Source: Bacteroidota bacterium (GTDB lineage: Bacteria; Bacteroidota; Bacteroidia; Cytophagales; Cyclobacteriaceae). Taken from it: a stretch of DNA of 64,000 nt. The translations under genes were made by a program, and so were the position numbers. Each line of letters begins with the position of its first letter. The stretch's first letter is position 1. The notes beneath the pieces are model-generated. The model saw only the letters and a program-made list of their open reading frames with translations, was not told the DNA's origin and did not search any database. Shown in pieces: positions 34,927-43,767 of this stretch. The DNA is taken from NCBI GenBank assembly GCA_018266055.1, contig JAFDYT010000008.1:323219-387218 (forward strand), written 5' to 3'.

Positions 34927-35710
34927 CTTTTTTAGTCCTTTTAACGGGTGCAGCCTTTTTAGGTTTTTCTTCTTGTTCCATTGAACCCAAATCTACATCT
35001 GCAAGGATGCGGCCTGAGTGCTCGTCGATAACGATCTTTTTCTTTTCGCGGATTTCAGCAATTTTTTGAGGAGGGATGATGATGTTACATCCTTCGGCTG
35101 CGCCGCGCACCACACGAACTACGGCTAAACCATTGGTAAGGCTGCTGCGCAGGCGGTTGTAGTGTTTCAACAATTTCTCATCGATTTTTTTGGCTGCTTT
35201 TTCGCGATCCACCAGAAGTTTCTTTTCTTCTTCTTCGTTTTCGCCAAGAATGTCTGTCAACTCGTTCTTTTTGTTGTCGAGATCTTTCATGCGATCAGCA
35301 ATGAGCGCTTCGATAGACGCGATTTCGGCTTTCTTGGCTTCAATTTTGTCTTTGGCTTCTTTGATGCGTTTTTCGCAGATCTGAACTTCCAATTCCTGCA
35401 ATTCGATTTCTTTGGTAATAGCGTCGAATTCGCGGTTATTTTTTACATTTTTTTGTTGCTCGTTATATTTCTTCACGAGCTTTTCGGCTTCCTTAATGCC
35501 TTCCTTGTTTTTCTTAATAACTTCTTCCAGGTCTTTCAATTCGCCTTCAAAACGGCTTTGGCGAACCCGGTAGCCTTCCATTTCATCCTCCAGATCCTGA
35601 ACTTCATCGGGAAGATCCCCTCTGAGTTTCTTAAGTTCGTCAAGTTTTGAATCTATGAACTGAAGCTTTACCAAGGCTTCCAATTTTTGTGCAACTGTCT
35701 GATTTTCCAT
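34919..35710 (-). CDS. Coiled-coil protein with degenerate C4 zinc ribbon (CT398/FlgZ-like family)
   Basis: The 263-residue protein has an antiparallel coiled coil (about 25-185, heptads rich in Lys/Glu) followed by the zf-RING_7-like end NIIIPPQKIAEIREKKKIVI and EHSGRILAD. The usual four Cys are lost except one (Cys in AEGCN): the second knuckle reads DEHS where CxxC is expected. A Lys/Pro-rich tail follows. The family is linked to RNA- or secretion-related scaffolding in other phyla, with no firm function. It sits 3 bases after nif3 and overlaps the TPR gene, as in many Bacteroidota where it pairs with nif3. Confidence 0.82.
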   Translation of the reverse strand: MENQTVAQKLEALVKLQFIDSKLDELKKLRGDLPDEVQDLEDEMEGYRVRQSRFEGELKDLEEVIKKNKEGIKEAEKLVKKYNEQQKNVKNNREFDAITKEIELQELEVQICEKRIKEAKDKIEAKKAEIASIEALIADRMKDLDNKKNELTDILGENEEEEKKLLVDREKAAKKIDEKLLKHYNRLRSSLTNGLAVVRVVRGAAEGCNIIIPPQKIAEIREKKKIVIDEHSGRILADVDLGSMEQEEKPKKAAPVKRTKKVA

Positions 35711-35713
35711 TAT

Positions 35714-36817
35714 TTAGAGATAACTTAGTGGGTTTGTACCAGTGTTTGAAAAAATGATCGCAAAAGTAGTAAATTTTTCCTTCAAAACCTCTACGAGCAG
35801 GTCTTTTGTGAATTGCTCGCTTTCGTAATGCCCTATGTCGGCGATGATTAGCTTTCCGTCGGCATCAAAAAACTCGTGGTATTTGAAATCTGCTGAAACG
35901 AACACATCCGCGCCGCTGGCAATCGCCGCTGACAACAGAAAACTTCCTGCGCCGCCACACACCGCCACTTTACGAATCGGTTTTTGAATAAGTTCGGTGT
36001 GTCGGATGCAGCCTGTATTCATCGTTTTTTTCAAACGATTCAAAAAATCAATTGGTTCCAATGGGGTCTCCAACTCTCCGAATATACCTGAACCCACTTC
36101 CTGATTTTCGTTTTCCAGCTTTGAAAGGTAATAGGCAACTTCCTCGTAGGGATGAGATTGCTTTAGCGCGGCCACAATTTTTGAGCTTAGATGTTCAGGA
36201 AAAATGACTTCGCATCGGGTTTCGGTCACGCGTTCCAGCTGATTGAGCTCGCCAATATGCGGATCGGCATTCCCGGTAGGTTTGAATTTTCCTTCGCCGG
36301 TCACGGTAAAACTGCAATTCTTGTATTCGCCAATGTTTCCGGCACCTGCCGCATGAAGCGCATCCAGCACTTCGCCGGTATTTTGTTCGGGCACAAAAGT
36401 CACAAGTTTCATTAACGTTCCTTTCCTGGGTAAAAGAACACGTTGATTTTTAAGCCCAATCCGTTCGGCCATTCGTGAGCTCACTCCACCGACAACATTG
36501 TCGAGGTTGGTATGAATGGAATAAATCGCGATGTCGTTTTTGATGGCTTTGATGATGGCACGCTCAACATACGTTTGCCCCATGATTCGCTTAAGGCCAC
36601 GAAACAGAATAGGGTGATGCGCCACGATGAGGTTGCACTTTTGGGCGATGGCTTCGTCGATTACTTTTTCCGTGCAGTCGAGGGTGACGAGCACACCTTT
36701 TACTTCGGCATTGACGTTTCCTGTCAGCAGCCCTGAGTTGTCGTAATCTTCCTGATAAGCTCGGGGAGCAAGGGCCTCCAAATGATTGGTTACATCTTTT
36801 ATCGTTGCCGTTGCCAT
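35714..36817 (-). CDS. Nif3-like dinuclear metal-centre protein (DUF34)
   Basis: The start is the ATG at 36817 (MATATIKDV); the in-frame start at 36859 is rejected because it would read through the promoter of lpxK. The 367-residue protein has the DUF34 halves: YDNSGLLTG, IVAHHPILFRG (metal His pair), SIHTNLDNVVGG, an inserted middle domain (about 125-230) with PII-like strands as in YqfO, and C-terminal AVCGGAGSFLL and DIGHYESEQF metal residues. It is often called GTP cyclohydrolase I type 2, without good proof. It leads an operon with the coiled-coil and TPR genes and is divergent from lpxK (40 bases). Confidence 0.9.
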   Translation of the reverse strand: MATATIKDVTNHLEALAPRAYQEDYDNSGLLTGNVNAEVKGVLVTLDCTEKVIDEAIAQKCNLIVAHHPILFRGLKRIMGQTYVERAIIKAIKNDIAIYSIHTNLDNVVGGVSSRMAERIGLKNQRVLLPRKGTLMKLVTFVPEQNTGEVLDALHAAGAGNIGEYKNCSFTVTGEGKFKPTGNADPHIGELNQLERVTETRCEVIFPEHLSSKIVAALKQSHPYEEVAYYLSKLENENQEVGSGIFGELETPLEPIDFLNRLKKTMNTGCIRHTELIQKPIRKVAVCGGAGSFLLSAAIASGADVFVSADFKYHEFFDADGKLIIADIGHYESEQFTKDLLVEVLKEKFTTFAIIFSNTGTNPLSYL

Positions 36818-36825
36818 TGATTGGT

Positions 36826-36845
36826 TAATTTTGAGGTCAAAATTA
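36826..36845. promoter_or_regulatory. Palindrome containing two facing -7 elements (nif3 and lpxK)
   Basis: TAATTTTG (36826-36833), AGGT, CAAAATTA (36838-36845). Each arm is an exact TAnnTTTG match, the left one directed to lpxK and the right one to nif3. For lpxK, a TTG -33 element (36805-36807) lies 18 bases upstream, inside nif3. The nif3 -33 element is not clear. The transcripts would cross, with leaders of only about 15 bases. Confidence 0.5.
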
Positions 36846-36857
36846 GAAAAAGATCGC

Positions 36858-37901
36858 ATGCTATTCGTATTGCTATATCCGTTTTCGGTGCTCTATGGCT
36901 GGATTACGGGCGTGCGGAATTTTCTCTTTGACTTGGGCTTGAAAAGATCGAGTTCCTTTTCTCCGGCTGTTATCGGGGTAGGGAACCTGAGCGTAGGCGG
37001 AACAGGCAAATCGCCGATGATTGAATACCTGGTCAACCTCTTGGATGGCCGTTTTCAACTGGCAATTCTGAGCCGCGGCTATGGACGGGAAACCCGTGGA
37101 TACCGCCTAGCAAATGACACCGACGATGCTGCCACGCTGGGCGACGAGCCGTATCAATTTTATAAGAAGTTTAAAACTACGGTTACTGTGGTGGTGTGCG
37201 AGAGCCGTGTGGAGGGAATCACGCGGCTGATGCGTGAAAAGCCTTCGGTGCAGGTGATTCTTCTGGACGATGCCTTTCAGCACCGGGCTGTTCGCCCTTT
37301 GTTTTCGATTTTGCTGACGGATTTTTCCAAACCTTTCTTTACCGATTTTTTGTTGCCTCGCGGCCGCCTGAGGGAAAGCCGGTGGGGCAGTCGTCGGGCG
37401 GATGCTGTAATTGTAACTAAATGCAGTGACGAGCCATCGTTAGATGAATCGCACTGGCAACGTTCCATTCATTTTTATTCGAAAGCAAAGCCCATCTTCT
37501 TTTCAGGCATTCGCTATAAGAAACCAGTGGCAATGGGAGATTCAAGCCCTGCAAAGAATGTTGTTTTGGTAACAGGTATTGCCAACAGCGCTACGCTCGT
37601 GACGTATGTGAAATCGCATTTTAACCTGGTGCATCATGTTCATTTTGACGACCACCATCATTATTCTGCGGCGGATATTGAGAACATTCAGCAAAAAATT
37701 AATTCGCCCGACACCTTCATTCTCACTACCGAGAAAGACATGGTAAAATTGATTTCTCCGGCGCTAAAAGATGTGATCAATACGAAACTTTGGTTTTATT
37801 TGCCGATTGAAACCTATTTTTTAAAATCTGGTTCGGAATTTGATAAGCTGATCGCAGATAAAATTGAAGATCATTTGACTATTCATTCCTCCAAAAGCTA
37901 A
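36858..37901 (+). CDS. lpxK: Tetraacyldisaccharide 4'-kinase (lipid A biosynthesis)
   Basis: Phosphorylates the 4' position of the lipid A disaccharide precursor at the inner membrane. The start is the ATG at 36858; the ORF extends further up but through nif3. The 347-residue protein has an N-terminal membrane-binding helix (MLFVLLYPFSVLYGWI), the P-loop GVGNLSVGGTGKSP (about 39-52), ILSRGYGRE, LGDEPYQFYK and LLDDAFQHRAV with the catalytic Asp/His pair, and TTEKDMVKL near the end. It is followed 3 bases later by the porin gene, so envelope genes are joined. Confidence 0.95.
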   Translation: MLFVLLYPFSVLYGWITGVRNFLFDLGLKRSSSFSPAVIGVGNLSVGGTGKSPMIEYLVNLLDGRFQLAILSRGYGRETRGYRLANDTDDAATLGDEPYQFYKKFKTTVTVVVCESRVEGITRLMREKPSVQVILLDDAFQHRAVRPLFSILLTDFSKPFFTDFLLPRGRLRESRWGSRRADAVIVTKCSDEPSLDESHWQRSIHFYSKAKPIFFSGIRYKKPVAMGDSSPAKNVVLVTGIANSATLVTYVKSHFNLVHHVHFDDHHHYSAADIENIQQKINSPDTFILTTEKDMVKLISPALKDVINTKLWFYLPIETYFLKSGSEFDKLIADKIEDHLTIHSSKS

Positions 37902-37904
37902 GTC

Positions 37905-39902
37905 GTGTCTATTCGTTTTCTACTCTTTCTGATATTGTTGTGTGGTTCGCTGGGTGAATTGAGCGCGCAAGGTTTACCAGCCAGAAAGGATTCCGTCATT
38001 ACAAGAAGGAGAGTACAACAAACTTCAAAAAACACGAAAGATCCGGTGGCGAAACGATCGCGATCGAAGATTGTGAACGACTCAGCGAAAGCAGTTTACG
38101 GACCCAAGACGACGCTATCAATTAGCGAAAAAGAAATTTTTGAAAACCGGAAAAGCTACCGCCCGCTCGATACGTTGATTCATAATCTCCATCGTTGGGA
38201 TTTTGTGCGAAAGTACGACAACAAATATCAGGATCTTGGCAATGTAGGCACAGCGCTCAATCCGATTTTTCCTGGCGTGCCGAATACCATCGGCGCTTCA
38301 TCAGGCTTTAAAGTTTATGATCTCTATTACGAATCGGCCGAGCCGAGGTATTACAACACCAAATCTCCGTTTTCGCGCATCAACATAGTGTGGGGCGGTA
38401 AGGGAAGGTCGATGACGACGATTGAGTTTTCACGAAACATTAACTCTCGCTGGAACTTTGGATTCAATTATCGGCCAGTGCTTTCGGTGAAGCAAATTCA
38501 GTCAACAGGTAAGGGAGATTATCAGGTAAAGAGCCAGTATTACGATTTCTATACTTCGTATGAATCTAAAAATAAGAAGTACAAACTGTTGATGAGTTAT
38601 CGGCGCATTCGTCATCAAGTGAAGGAGAACGGCGGTGTGCAATTGAAAGGAACCGTGGTGTTGACGGGTGTTGACACTACCTATCGTGGATATTTCGATC
38701 CGAACGCGAGGCCTTTTATGACCAACGCATTGAGCTCGGCTGCTTCTGCCGCCACAGAAGAGTTAAGAAATAGTGTTCACTTGTTTCAGCAATTTCAACT
38801 GGCTAAGCCGGCGCAGTTTTACCACACACTTGACATCACAAAACAGCGTAATGCTTTTCTGAGTACAAAGAGTTCGGAGTCGCAAAATTTCTTCACCTAC
38901 AACGTGCTTGACACCACAGTGATTAATGACGTGAATACTTTTCAGGTGGTTCAAAATGAAGTTGGCTTAAAGGGAAACGCAGCGTTTTTGTTTTACGACT
39001 TCTATTACAAACTTCGATCGTACACCAATTCAATGACCAACCTGCAAGGTCAGGTACCTGGTGCAAAGGGAGCGGAGAATTATGTAGGTAGCCGGATTTC
39101 GTTTCGGTTTGATTCACTGAGTTGGCTGTCGGGCCAAGCGGAATATCTTTTGGATGGTCACTATAAAATCGATGGATCGTTACGTACACCCTGGCTCGAT
39201 GCCGATTTGCGTAGCGCTCTTACCAAGCCAGGATTTATGCAGCAAGGCTATCGCGGAGGATACAACAGTTGGGTGAATAATTTTACAAGCGTATTTTCCA
39301 ATCAGCTCAGTGGACGAATTAAAGGAAGGTTTGGGCCTCTGTTTGTCTCTCCCGGGTTTTCGTACACGGCCTTTCATAACTATCTGTATTTCCTTCACCC
39401 AACGGGGTTAACGGAGCAAGCGTTGCCTGCACAATCGTCAGGTATTCAGCAATACATTTCTCCCGAATTGAAAATGGACATCCGGATTTTAAAACGAATC
39501 CACCTCAGGCCCGAAGTAATCTATACAGCTATTCTGAATAACGATGACAATGCGTTGAGCATTCCGACCTGGTTTTCAAATGTGCAGTTGAGTTATGAAA
39601 ACTTTTTATTCAACAAGGCGTTGCAGATGCAGGTAGGAGTTGATGCACACTTTAATTCCGATTACAAAGCGCTCGGCTATGCGCCTGCCATCCAACAATA
39701 TTATTTACAAAATTCATTTACGAGCCAGTCGTTTTGGACCACCGACATTTTCCTTAACGGAAGAATTAAGCGCGGACGATTCTTCGTGAAATACATTAAC
39801 TTGTTACAACAATTCACCAAACAAGGGTATATGCCCACGCCAACTTACCCGAACGTGCGCAACACCATCGACTTTGGGTTTGAGCTTATACTCTTCGACT
39901 AA
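37905..39902 (+). CDS. Putative outer-membrane porin (Porin_10-like)
   Basis: The 665-residue protein starts with GTG at 37905. The signal peptide ends ELSAQG (about 23), then a basic linker (RRRVQQTSKNTKDPVAKRSRSK), then a large beta-barrel region with alternating aromatic strands to the C-terminus (FGFELILFD, an aromatic-end barrel signature). Features such as TLIHNLHRWDFVRKYDNKYQDLGNVGTA match the Bacteroidota 'putative porin' family as I recall it. Function and specificity are unknown. It lies between lpxK (3 bases) and miaE (3 bases). Confidence 0.75.
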   Translation: MSIRFLLFLILLCGSLGELSAQGLPARKDSVITRRRVQQTSKNTKDPVAKRSRSKIVNDSAKAVYGPKTTLSISEKEIFENRKSYRPLDTLIHNLHRWDFVRKYDNKYQDLGNVGTALNPIFPGVPNTIGASSGFKVYDLYYESAEPRYYNTKSPFSRINIVWGGKGRSMTTIEFSRNINSRWNFGFNYRPVLSVKQIQSTGKGDYQVKSQYYDFYTSYESKNKKYKLLMSYRRIRHQVKENGGVQLKGTVVLTGVDTTYRGYFDPNARPFMTNALSSAASAATEELRNSVHLFQQFQLAKPAQFYHTLDITKQRNAFLSTKSSESQNFFTYNVLDTTVINDVNTFQVVQNEVGLKGNAAFLFYDFYYKLRSYTNSMTNLQGQVPGAKGAENYVGSRISFRFDSLSWLSGQAEYLLDGHYKIDGSLRTPWLDADLRSALTKPGFMQQGYRGGYNSWVNNFTSVFSNQLSGRIKGRFGPLFVSPGFSYTAFHNYLYFLHPTGLTEQALPAQSSGIQQYISPELKMDIRILKRIHLRPEVIYTAILNNDDNALSIPTWFSNVQLSYENFLFNKALQMQVGVDAHFNSDYKALGYAPAIQQYYLQNSFTSQSFWTTDIFLNGRIKRGRFFVKYINLLQQFTKQGYMPTPTYPNVRNTIDFGFELILFD

Positions 39903-39905
39903 ACT

Positions 39906-40499
39906 ATGGAAAAGCACGTGCTTGGTTTAGAGTTGCCCACCGATCCACGATGGGTGGATATTGCTGAGAAAAATATCGGAGACATCCTTACGGATCATGC
40001 CTACTGCGAGCAGAAGGCTGCGTCGTCATGCATTTCGCTCATCATTCAGTTTTACGATCAACCAAAGTTAGTAGAGTTGCTCACGCCTGTTGTAGCTGAG
40101 GAATGGGATCATTTTGCGCGCGTAATGGCAGAGTTGAAAAAAAGAAACCTGAGCCTAGGCCCTTTGCGCAAAGACGAATACGTAGAGGCGCTTGGCAAAC
40201 TCCTTAAGAAAGGAGGGAACCGTCAGCAGCAACTGGTTGAAAAACTTCTGATGAACGCCATGATCGAAGCTCGCAGTTGCGAGCGTTTTCGCTTGTTGTG
40301 GAAAGAGATTGCCGATAAGCAACTCAGTGAATTTTATTATGAGCTGATGGTGTCGGAGGCCGGCCATTACAAAAATTTTCTCTCGCTGGCCAAAGAATAT
40401 CAGGATCCACAGGAAGTACATCGGCGGTGGCATGAATTGCTTGAGCAGGAAGCCGAGATCATGAAAAACATGGAAATCCGCGGCGATCGAATGCATTGA
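39906..40499 (+). CDS. miaE: tRNA-(ms2io6A)-hydroxylase MiaE-like di-iron protein
   Basis: Hydroxylates the modified adenosine at tRNA position 37. The 197-residue ferritin-like protein has the di-iron ligand pattern: Glu in AYCEQKAAS (about 35), EEWDHF (about 66-71, ExxH), EARSCERF (about 118-125) and SEAGHYKNF (about 149-157, ExxH). Length and motifs fit MiaE. The substrate modification requires MiaA/MiaB, not seen in this window. It is 3 bases after the porin gene and ends the lpxK operon. Confidence 0.9.
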   Translation: MEKHVLGLELPTDPRWVDIAEKNIGDILTDHAYCEQKAASSCISLIIQFYDQPKLVELLTPVVAEEWDHFARVMAELKKRNLSLGPLRKDEYVEALGKLLKKGGNRQQQLVEKLLMNAMIEARSCERFRLLWKEIADKQLSEFYYELMVSEAGHYKNFLSLAKEYQDPQEVHRRWHELLEQEAEIMKNMEIRGDRMH

Positions 40500-40592
40500 C
40501 GCATTGAATTCTTCTGGTATTAAGAATTCGGAAAAATGCCCCAATCTGAATTTGCATTTCGCGGTGGCTTTGTATTACCTTGAAGAAATTCT

Positions 40593-41057
40593 ATGAAAGT
40601 AGTCATACTCTTTGCGCTGCTCTTTTTCTTTCAAGAAGAAATTCCATTTAAGCCGGCGGATGAATTTAAAGTAAACGTAGATCTTAAGTTTAAAGAGAAA
40701 CCTTCCGCCTATAACACCAGCACATTCAGTGGCAATGGTGAACGACTTGATACCCGACGATCGGGAATTATCGGTTTTTTGAAGGTGTCGGTGACTGATC
40801 TTAAAATCAATGAAGACGAAGTGAAGGTGGCAATCATCACTTCGGCGGGGAAATATTTGATGAAGAAGAAAACGTCACCCGTTCCGGAAATAAAATTTGA
40901 TATGGGATTCATGGACGACCTTAAATCTGGTGTGGTGCCTAATGAATATACCATTCTCTTTTTTTCGGCTGAAAAAAAGAAGGTTCGAAAAATCGTGTGC
41001 AAGATTCTTCCTTCTGGCGTGTTCATGGTGAATGGCGAGTGGCACGGCCAATTTTAA
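40593..41057 (+). CDS. Small secreted protein of unknown function
   Basis: The 154-residue protein has a very short hydrophobic N-terminus (KVVILFALLFFF), which may be a minimal signal peptide, followed by a soluble, beta-rich domain: PADEFKVNVDLKFKEKP, KVSVTDLKINEDEVKVAI, KFDMGFMDDLKSG, ILPSGVFMVNGEWHGQF. I do not recognise a family. The ending in an aromatic residue is not enough to call a barrel. The gene is 93 bases after miaE and 80 bases before the PIG-L gene and may be transcribed alone. Confidence 0.65.
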   Translation: MKVVILFALLFFFQEEIPFKPADEFKVNVDLKFKEKPSAYNTSTFSGNGERLDTRRSGIIGFLKVSVTDLKINEDEVKVAIITSAGKYLMKKKTSPVPEIKFDMGFMDDLKSGVVPNEYTILFFSAEKKKVRKIVCKILPSGVFMVNGEWHGQF

Positions 41058-41137
41058 AAAATTTGTTAAAAGGATATTATCTACTTCGGGCTGCATAGTC
41101 CTGTCATAGTTTTTTCCGTTATTGGCAAAAAAAATCT

Positions 41138-43654
41138 ATGCGAAATCGGCTCATTCTCTTTTTCTTATTTTGTGGCGGATCGTTACTCGCGCAATCGCTC
41201 CGTCAGCCCGGCGCCTCCGAAATAAAATTGAAGCTGAAGAAGCTAAACTTTTTGGGCTCTGTACTTTATGTAGCCGCACATCCTGACGATGAGAATACAC
41301 GCGCGATTTCGTACTTCATCAGTGATCAACTCGCGGCTACAGCCTACTTGTCGATGACACGCGGCGACGGTGGACAAAACCTGATCGGCTCTGAAATTAG
41401 AGATTTGCTAGGGCTCATTCGTACGCAAGAACTTCTGGCAGCAAGACGAATCGATGGCGGCCAGCAATTTTTTACGCGCGCCAATGACTTTGGCTTTTCA
41501 AAAAATTATAAAGAGACTTTTGAAATCTGGAATAAAGAAGAAATTCTTTCGGATGTAGTTCGCGTGTATCGCCAGTTTCAGCCCGATGTAATCCTTACTC
41601 GTTTTCCGCCCGACGAGCGTGCTGGCCACGGACATCATACGGCTTCTGCCATGTTAGCTCAGGAAGCGTTTGACGCCAGCGCCGATGCTACAAAGTTTCC
41701 GGAACAGGTGAAGCTGTTTGGTACGTGGCAACCGAAGAGACTTTTCACTAACACTGGTCGCTGGTGGAACCAAACTGTGAATGAAAACACACCAGGCGTA
41801 GTGACGATCAACGTGGGCACCTACAATTCTCTTCTGGGAAAATCATATTCTGAGATTGCCGCCGAAAGTCGCACACAACATAAGAGCCAGGGTTTTGGAT
41901 CGCCGGGACGCAGAGGCGATGCGCCTGAATTTTTTGAATTTGTGAAAGGCGATAAAGCCGACAAAAATATTTTTGATGGCGTGAATACCACTTGGTCTCG
42001 AATTAAAGGAGCCGAAGCCATTCCTGCATTGGTCGATCAGGCGGTGAGAGAATTTAAAGACGAAGAACCTTCGGCATCGATACCGATGTTGTTGAAAATC
42101 CGAAGTGCCATAAAAAATTTGCCTGCTTCCGTTTGGAAAACACGCAAGGAAGCTGAAGTAAACCGGTTGATTCAAGATTGCCTCGGATTGTTTGTTGAGA
42201 CAACTGCCAATGTATTCTGGTCGCCGTCTGCGGAGAAAATCAAAACGAGTTTTGAAATTATAAACCGTAGCGCTTTTCCTATTTCTATTGTCGATATAAA
42301 ATCAAATGCGCTTTCGATGGATAGTGCATTGAGCACGGATCTTAAAAGGAATATCCCTCTGGCGTTCAATTCTAAAAAAACATTGAATGATAAATTGCCT
42401 TATTCTGATCCGTACTGGCTGCGGCAACCGCACAGTAAAGGATTGTTCACGGTGAGTAACCCAACGTTGATCGGCACACCTGAAAACTCGCCTGCGGTGT
42501 CGTTTGACTTTACGTTCACAGTATCGGGAGAGACATTAACGATCAGTACGCCTTTGATCTACAAATGGACAGACCCTGTGAAGGGTGAGCTAAGCCGACC
42601 ATTTGCCATTGTTCCACCTGTGTTTGTAAACCTTGATAAGCCGGTGTATTTATTCAGGGATCAAACACCGCACGAGGTGTCGGTGCTGGTCAAGTCGTCG
42701 AAGGAAAATTGCACAGGCACTTTGTCTTTGAAAATTCCGGATGGATGGAAAACGGAGCCGGTTGTATTTGATTTCACAATGAAGGCAAGAGGAGAGGAGC
42801 AGCTGTTTACTTTCAAGGTGTTGCCCGGTAAGGAAGAGTCAACGTCTTCCATTGAAGCGATTGCTCAGGTTGACGGAAAAAATTATGCGCAATCTTTGGA
42901 GACCATTCAATACGATCATATTCCAGTGCAAACACTTTTGCCTCCTGCTTCCTCGGAGGCAATCCGGATGGATTTGAAAAAAGAAGGCGCGGTGATTGGT
43001 TATGTGATGGGCGCCGGCGACGAAATTCCTGCCAGCTTGCGAAACATGGGCTATGAAGTGTGGGAGATGAAAGACGAAGAAATTACTCCGGCCAATCTTA
43101 AAAAAGTAGATGCGGTAGTGCTTGGTATCCGTGCGCTTAATACCAATGAGCGGATCAGGCACTTTATGCCCGCGCTGTTGGATTACACGAAAGAGGGCGG
43201 CACCATGATTGTGCAATACAATACCAACGGAGAGTTGGCGATAGCGCAAGATAAATTTTCGCCGTATCCACTTACGCTTTCGCGCGATCGCGTGACACAA
43301 GAGGAAAGTGAAGTACGAATTTTGAAACCTGACCATGCGTTGTTGAATTATCCGAACAAGATTACTTCAAAAGATTTTGAAGGATGGGTGCAGGAGCGCG
43401 GCTTGTATTTTCCATCCAAGTGGGCGCCGGAATATGAAGCACTGCTCTCGATGAACGATGCAGGCGAATCTGCAAAAGACGGTAGCTTGCTCGTAGCAAA
43501 ATATGGCAACGGTACTTACATCTATACTTCACTCTCGTTCTTTCGCGAATTACCAGAAGGAGTTGCTGGTGCCTATAAACTTTTTGCAAACATAGTGTCA
43601 GCCGGCAAGAGCCATAAACCTGAAAAGACTAAAGTGAAAACAAAAGCCAAATGA
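41138..43654 (+). CDS. PIG-L (LmbE-like) deacetylase with a large C-terminal extension
   Basis: The 838-residue exported protein has a signal peptide ending LLAQS (about 19), a zinc-dependent PIG-L/LmbE deacetylase domain (about 35-260) with AHPDDEN (47-53) and the second metal His in GHGHHTA, a middle of beta-sandwich-like domains, and a C-terminal glutamine-amidotransferase-like fold (about 600-830: DAVVLGIRALNTNE, KEGGTMIVQYNT). The substrate is probably an N-acetylated sugar; bacillithiol-type PIG-L enzymes are far shorter and cytoplasmic, so this is not BshB. It overlaps a tiny membrane-protein gene that leads to a symporter. Confidence 0.85.
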   Translation: MRNRLILFFLFCGGSLLAQSLRQPGASEIKLKLKKLNFLGSVLYVAAHPDDENTRAISYFISDQLAATAYLSMTRGDGGQNLIGSEIRDLLGLIRTQELLAARRIDGGQQFFTRANDFGFSKNYKETFEIWNKEEILSDVVRVYRQFQPDVILTRFPPDERAGHGHHTASAMLAQEAFDASADATKFPEQVKLFGTWQPKRLFTNTGRWWNQTVNENTPGVVTINVGTYNSLLGKSYSEIAAESRTQHKSQGFGSPGRRGDAPEFFEFVKGDKADKNIFDGVNTTWSRIKGAEAIPALVDQAVREFKDEEPSASIPMLLKIRSAIKNLPASVWKTRKEAEVNRLIQDCLGLFVETTANVFWSPSAEKIKTSFEIINRSAFPISIVDIKSNALSMDSALSTDLKRNIPLAFNSKKTLNDKLPYSDPYWLRQPHSKGLFTVSNPTLIGTPENSPAVSFDFTFTVSGETLTISTPLIYKWTDPVKGELSRPFAIVPPVFVNLDKPVYLFRDQTPHEVSVLVKSSKENCTGTLSLKIPDGWKTEPVVFDFTMKARGEEQLFTFKVLPGKEESTSSIEAIAQVDGKNYAQSLETIQYDHIPVQTLLPPASSEAIRMDLKKEGAVIGYVMGAGDEIPASLRNMGYEVWEMKDEEITPANLKKVDAVVLGIRALNTNERIRHFMPALLDYTKEGGTMIVQYNTNGELAIAQDKFSPYPLTLSRDRVTQEESEVRILKPDHALLNYPNKITSKDFEGWVQERGLYFPSKWAPEYEALLSMNDAGESAKDGSLLVAKYGNGTYIYTSLSFFRELPEGVAGAYKLFANIVSAGKSHKPEKTKVKTKAK

Positions 43655-43767
43655 TGGAAGAAAAGCCGCCGCTGTTTCAGTCGTGGAGTACCTGGTACTG
43701 GCTCGTGCTTGGTGTTATGATTGTTCAGGTGATTATTTACTTCATGATTAGCAACTCCTTCTCATGA
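43651..43767 (+). CDS. 38-codon single-pass membrane protein between PIG-L and symporter genes
   Basis: The product begins MMEEKPPLFQSWSTW and has one hydrophobic segment (YWLVLGVMIVQVIIYFMI), ending SNSFS. It is 38 or 37 residues long, depending on which of the two adjacent ATG codons is used (43651 or 43654). It overlaps the PIG-L stop by 4 bases (ATGA) and the symporter start by 4 bases (ATGA), the geometry of translational coupling on both sides. Several sodium/solute symporters need a small partner (for example YhdT with PanF), so an accessory subunit is a fair inference. No family is recognised. Confidence 0.75.
   Translation: MMEEKPPLFQSWSTWYWLVLGVMIVQVIIYFMISNSFS

Noticed and set aside
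42839-43336. A 165-codon minus-strand open frame
   Set aside because: Antisense to the C-terminal part of the PIG-L gene; no recognisable features.
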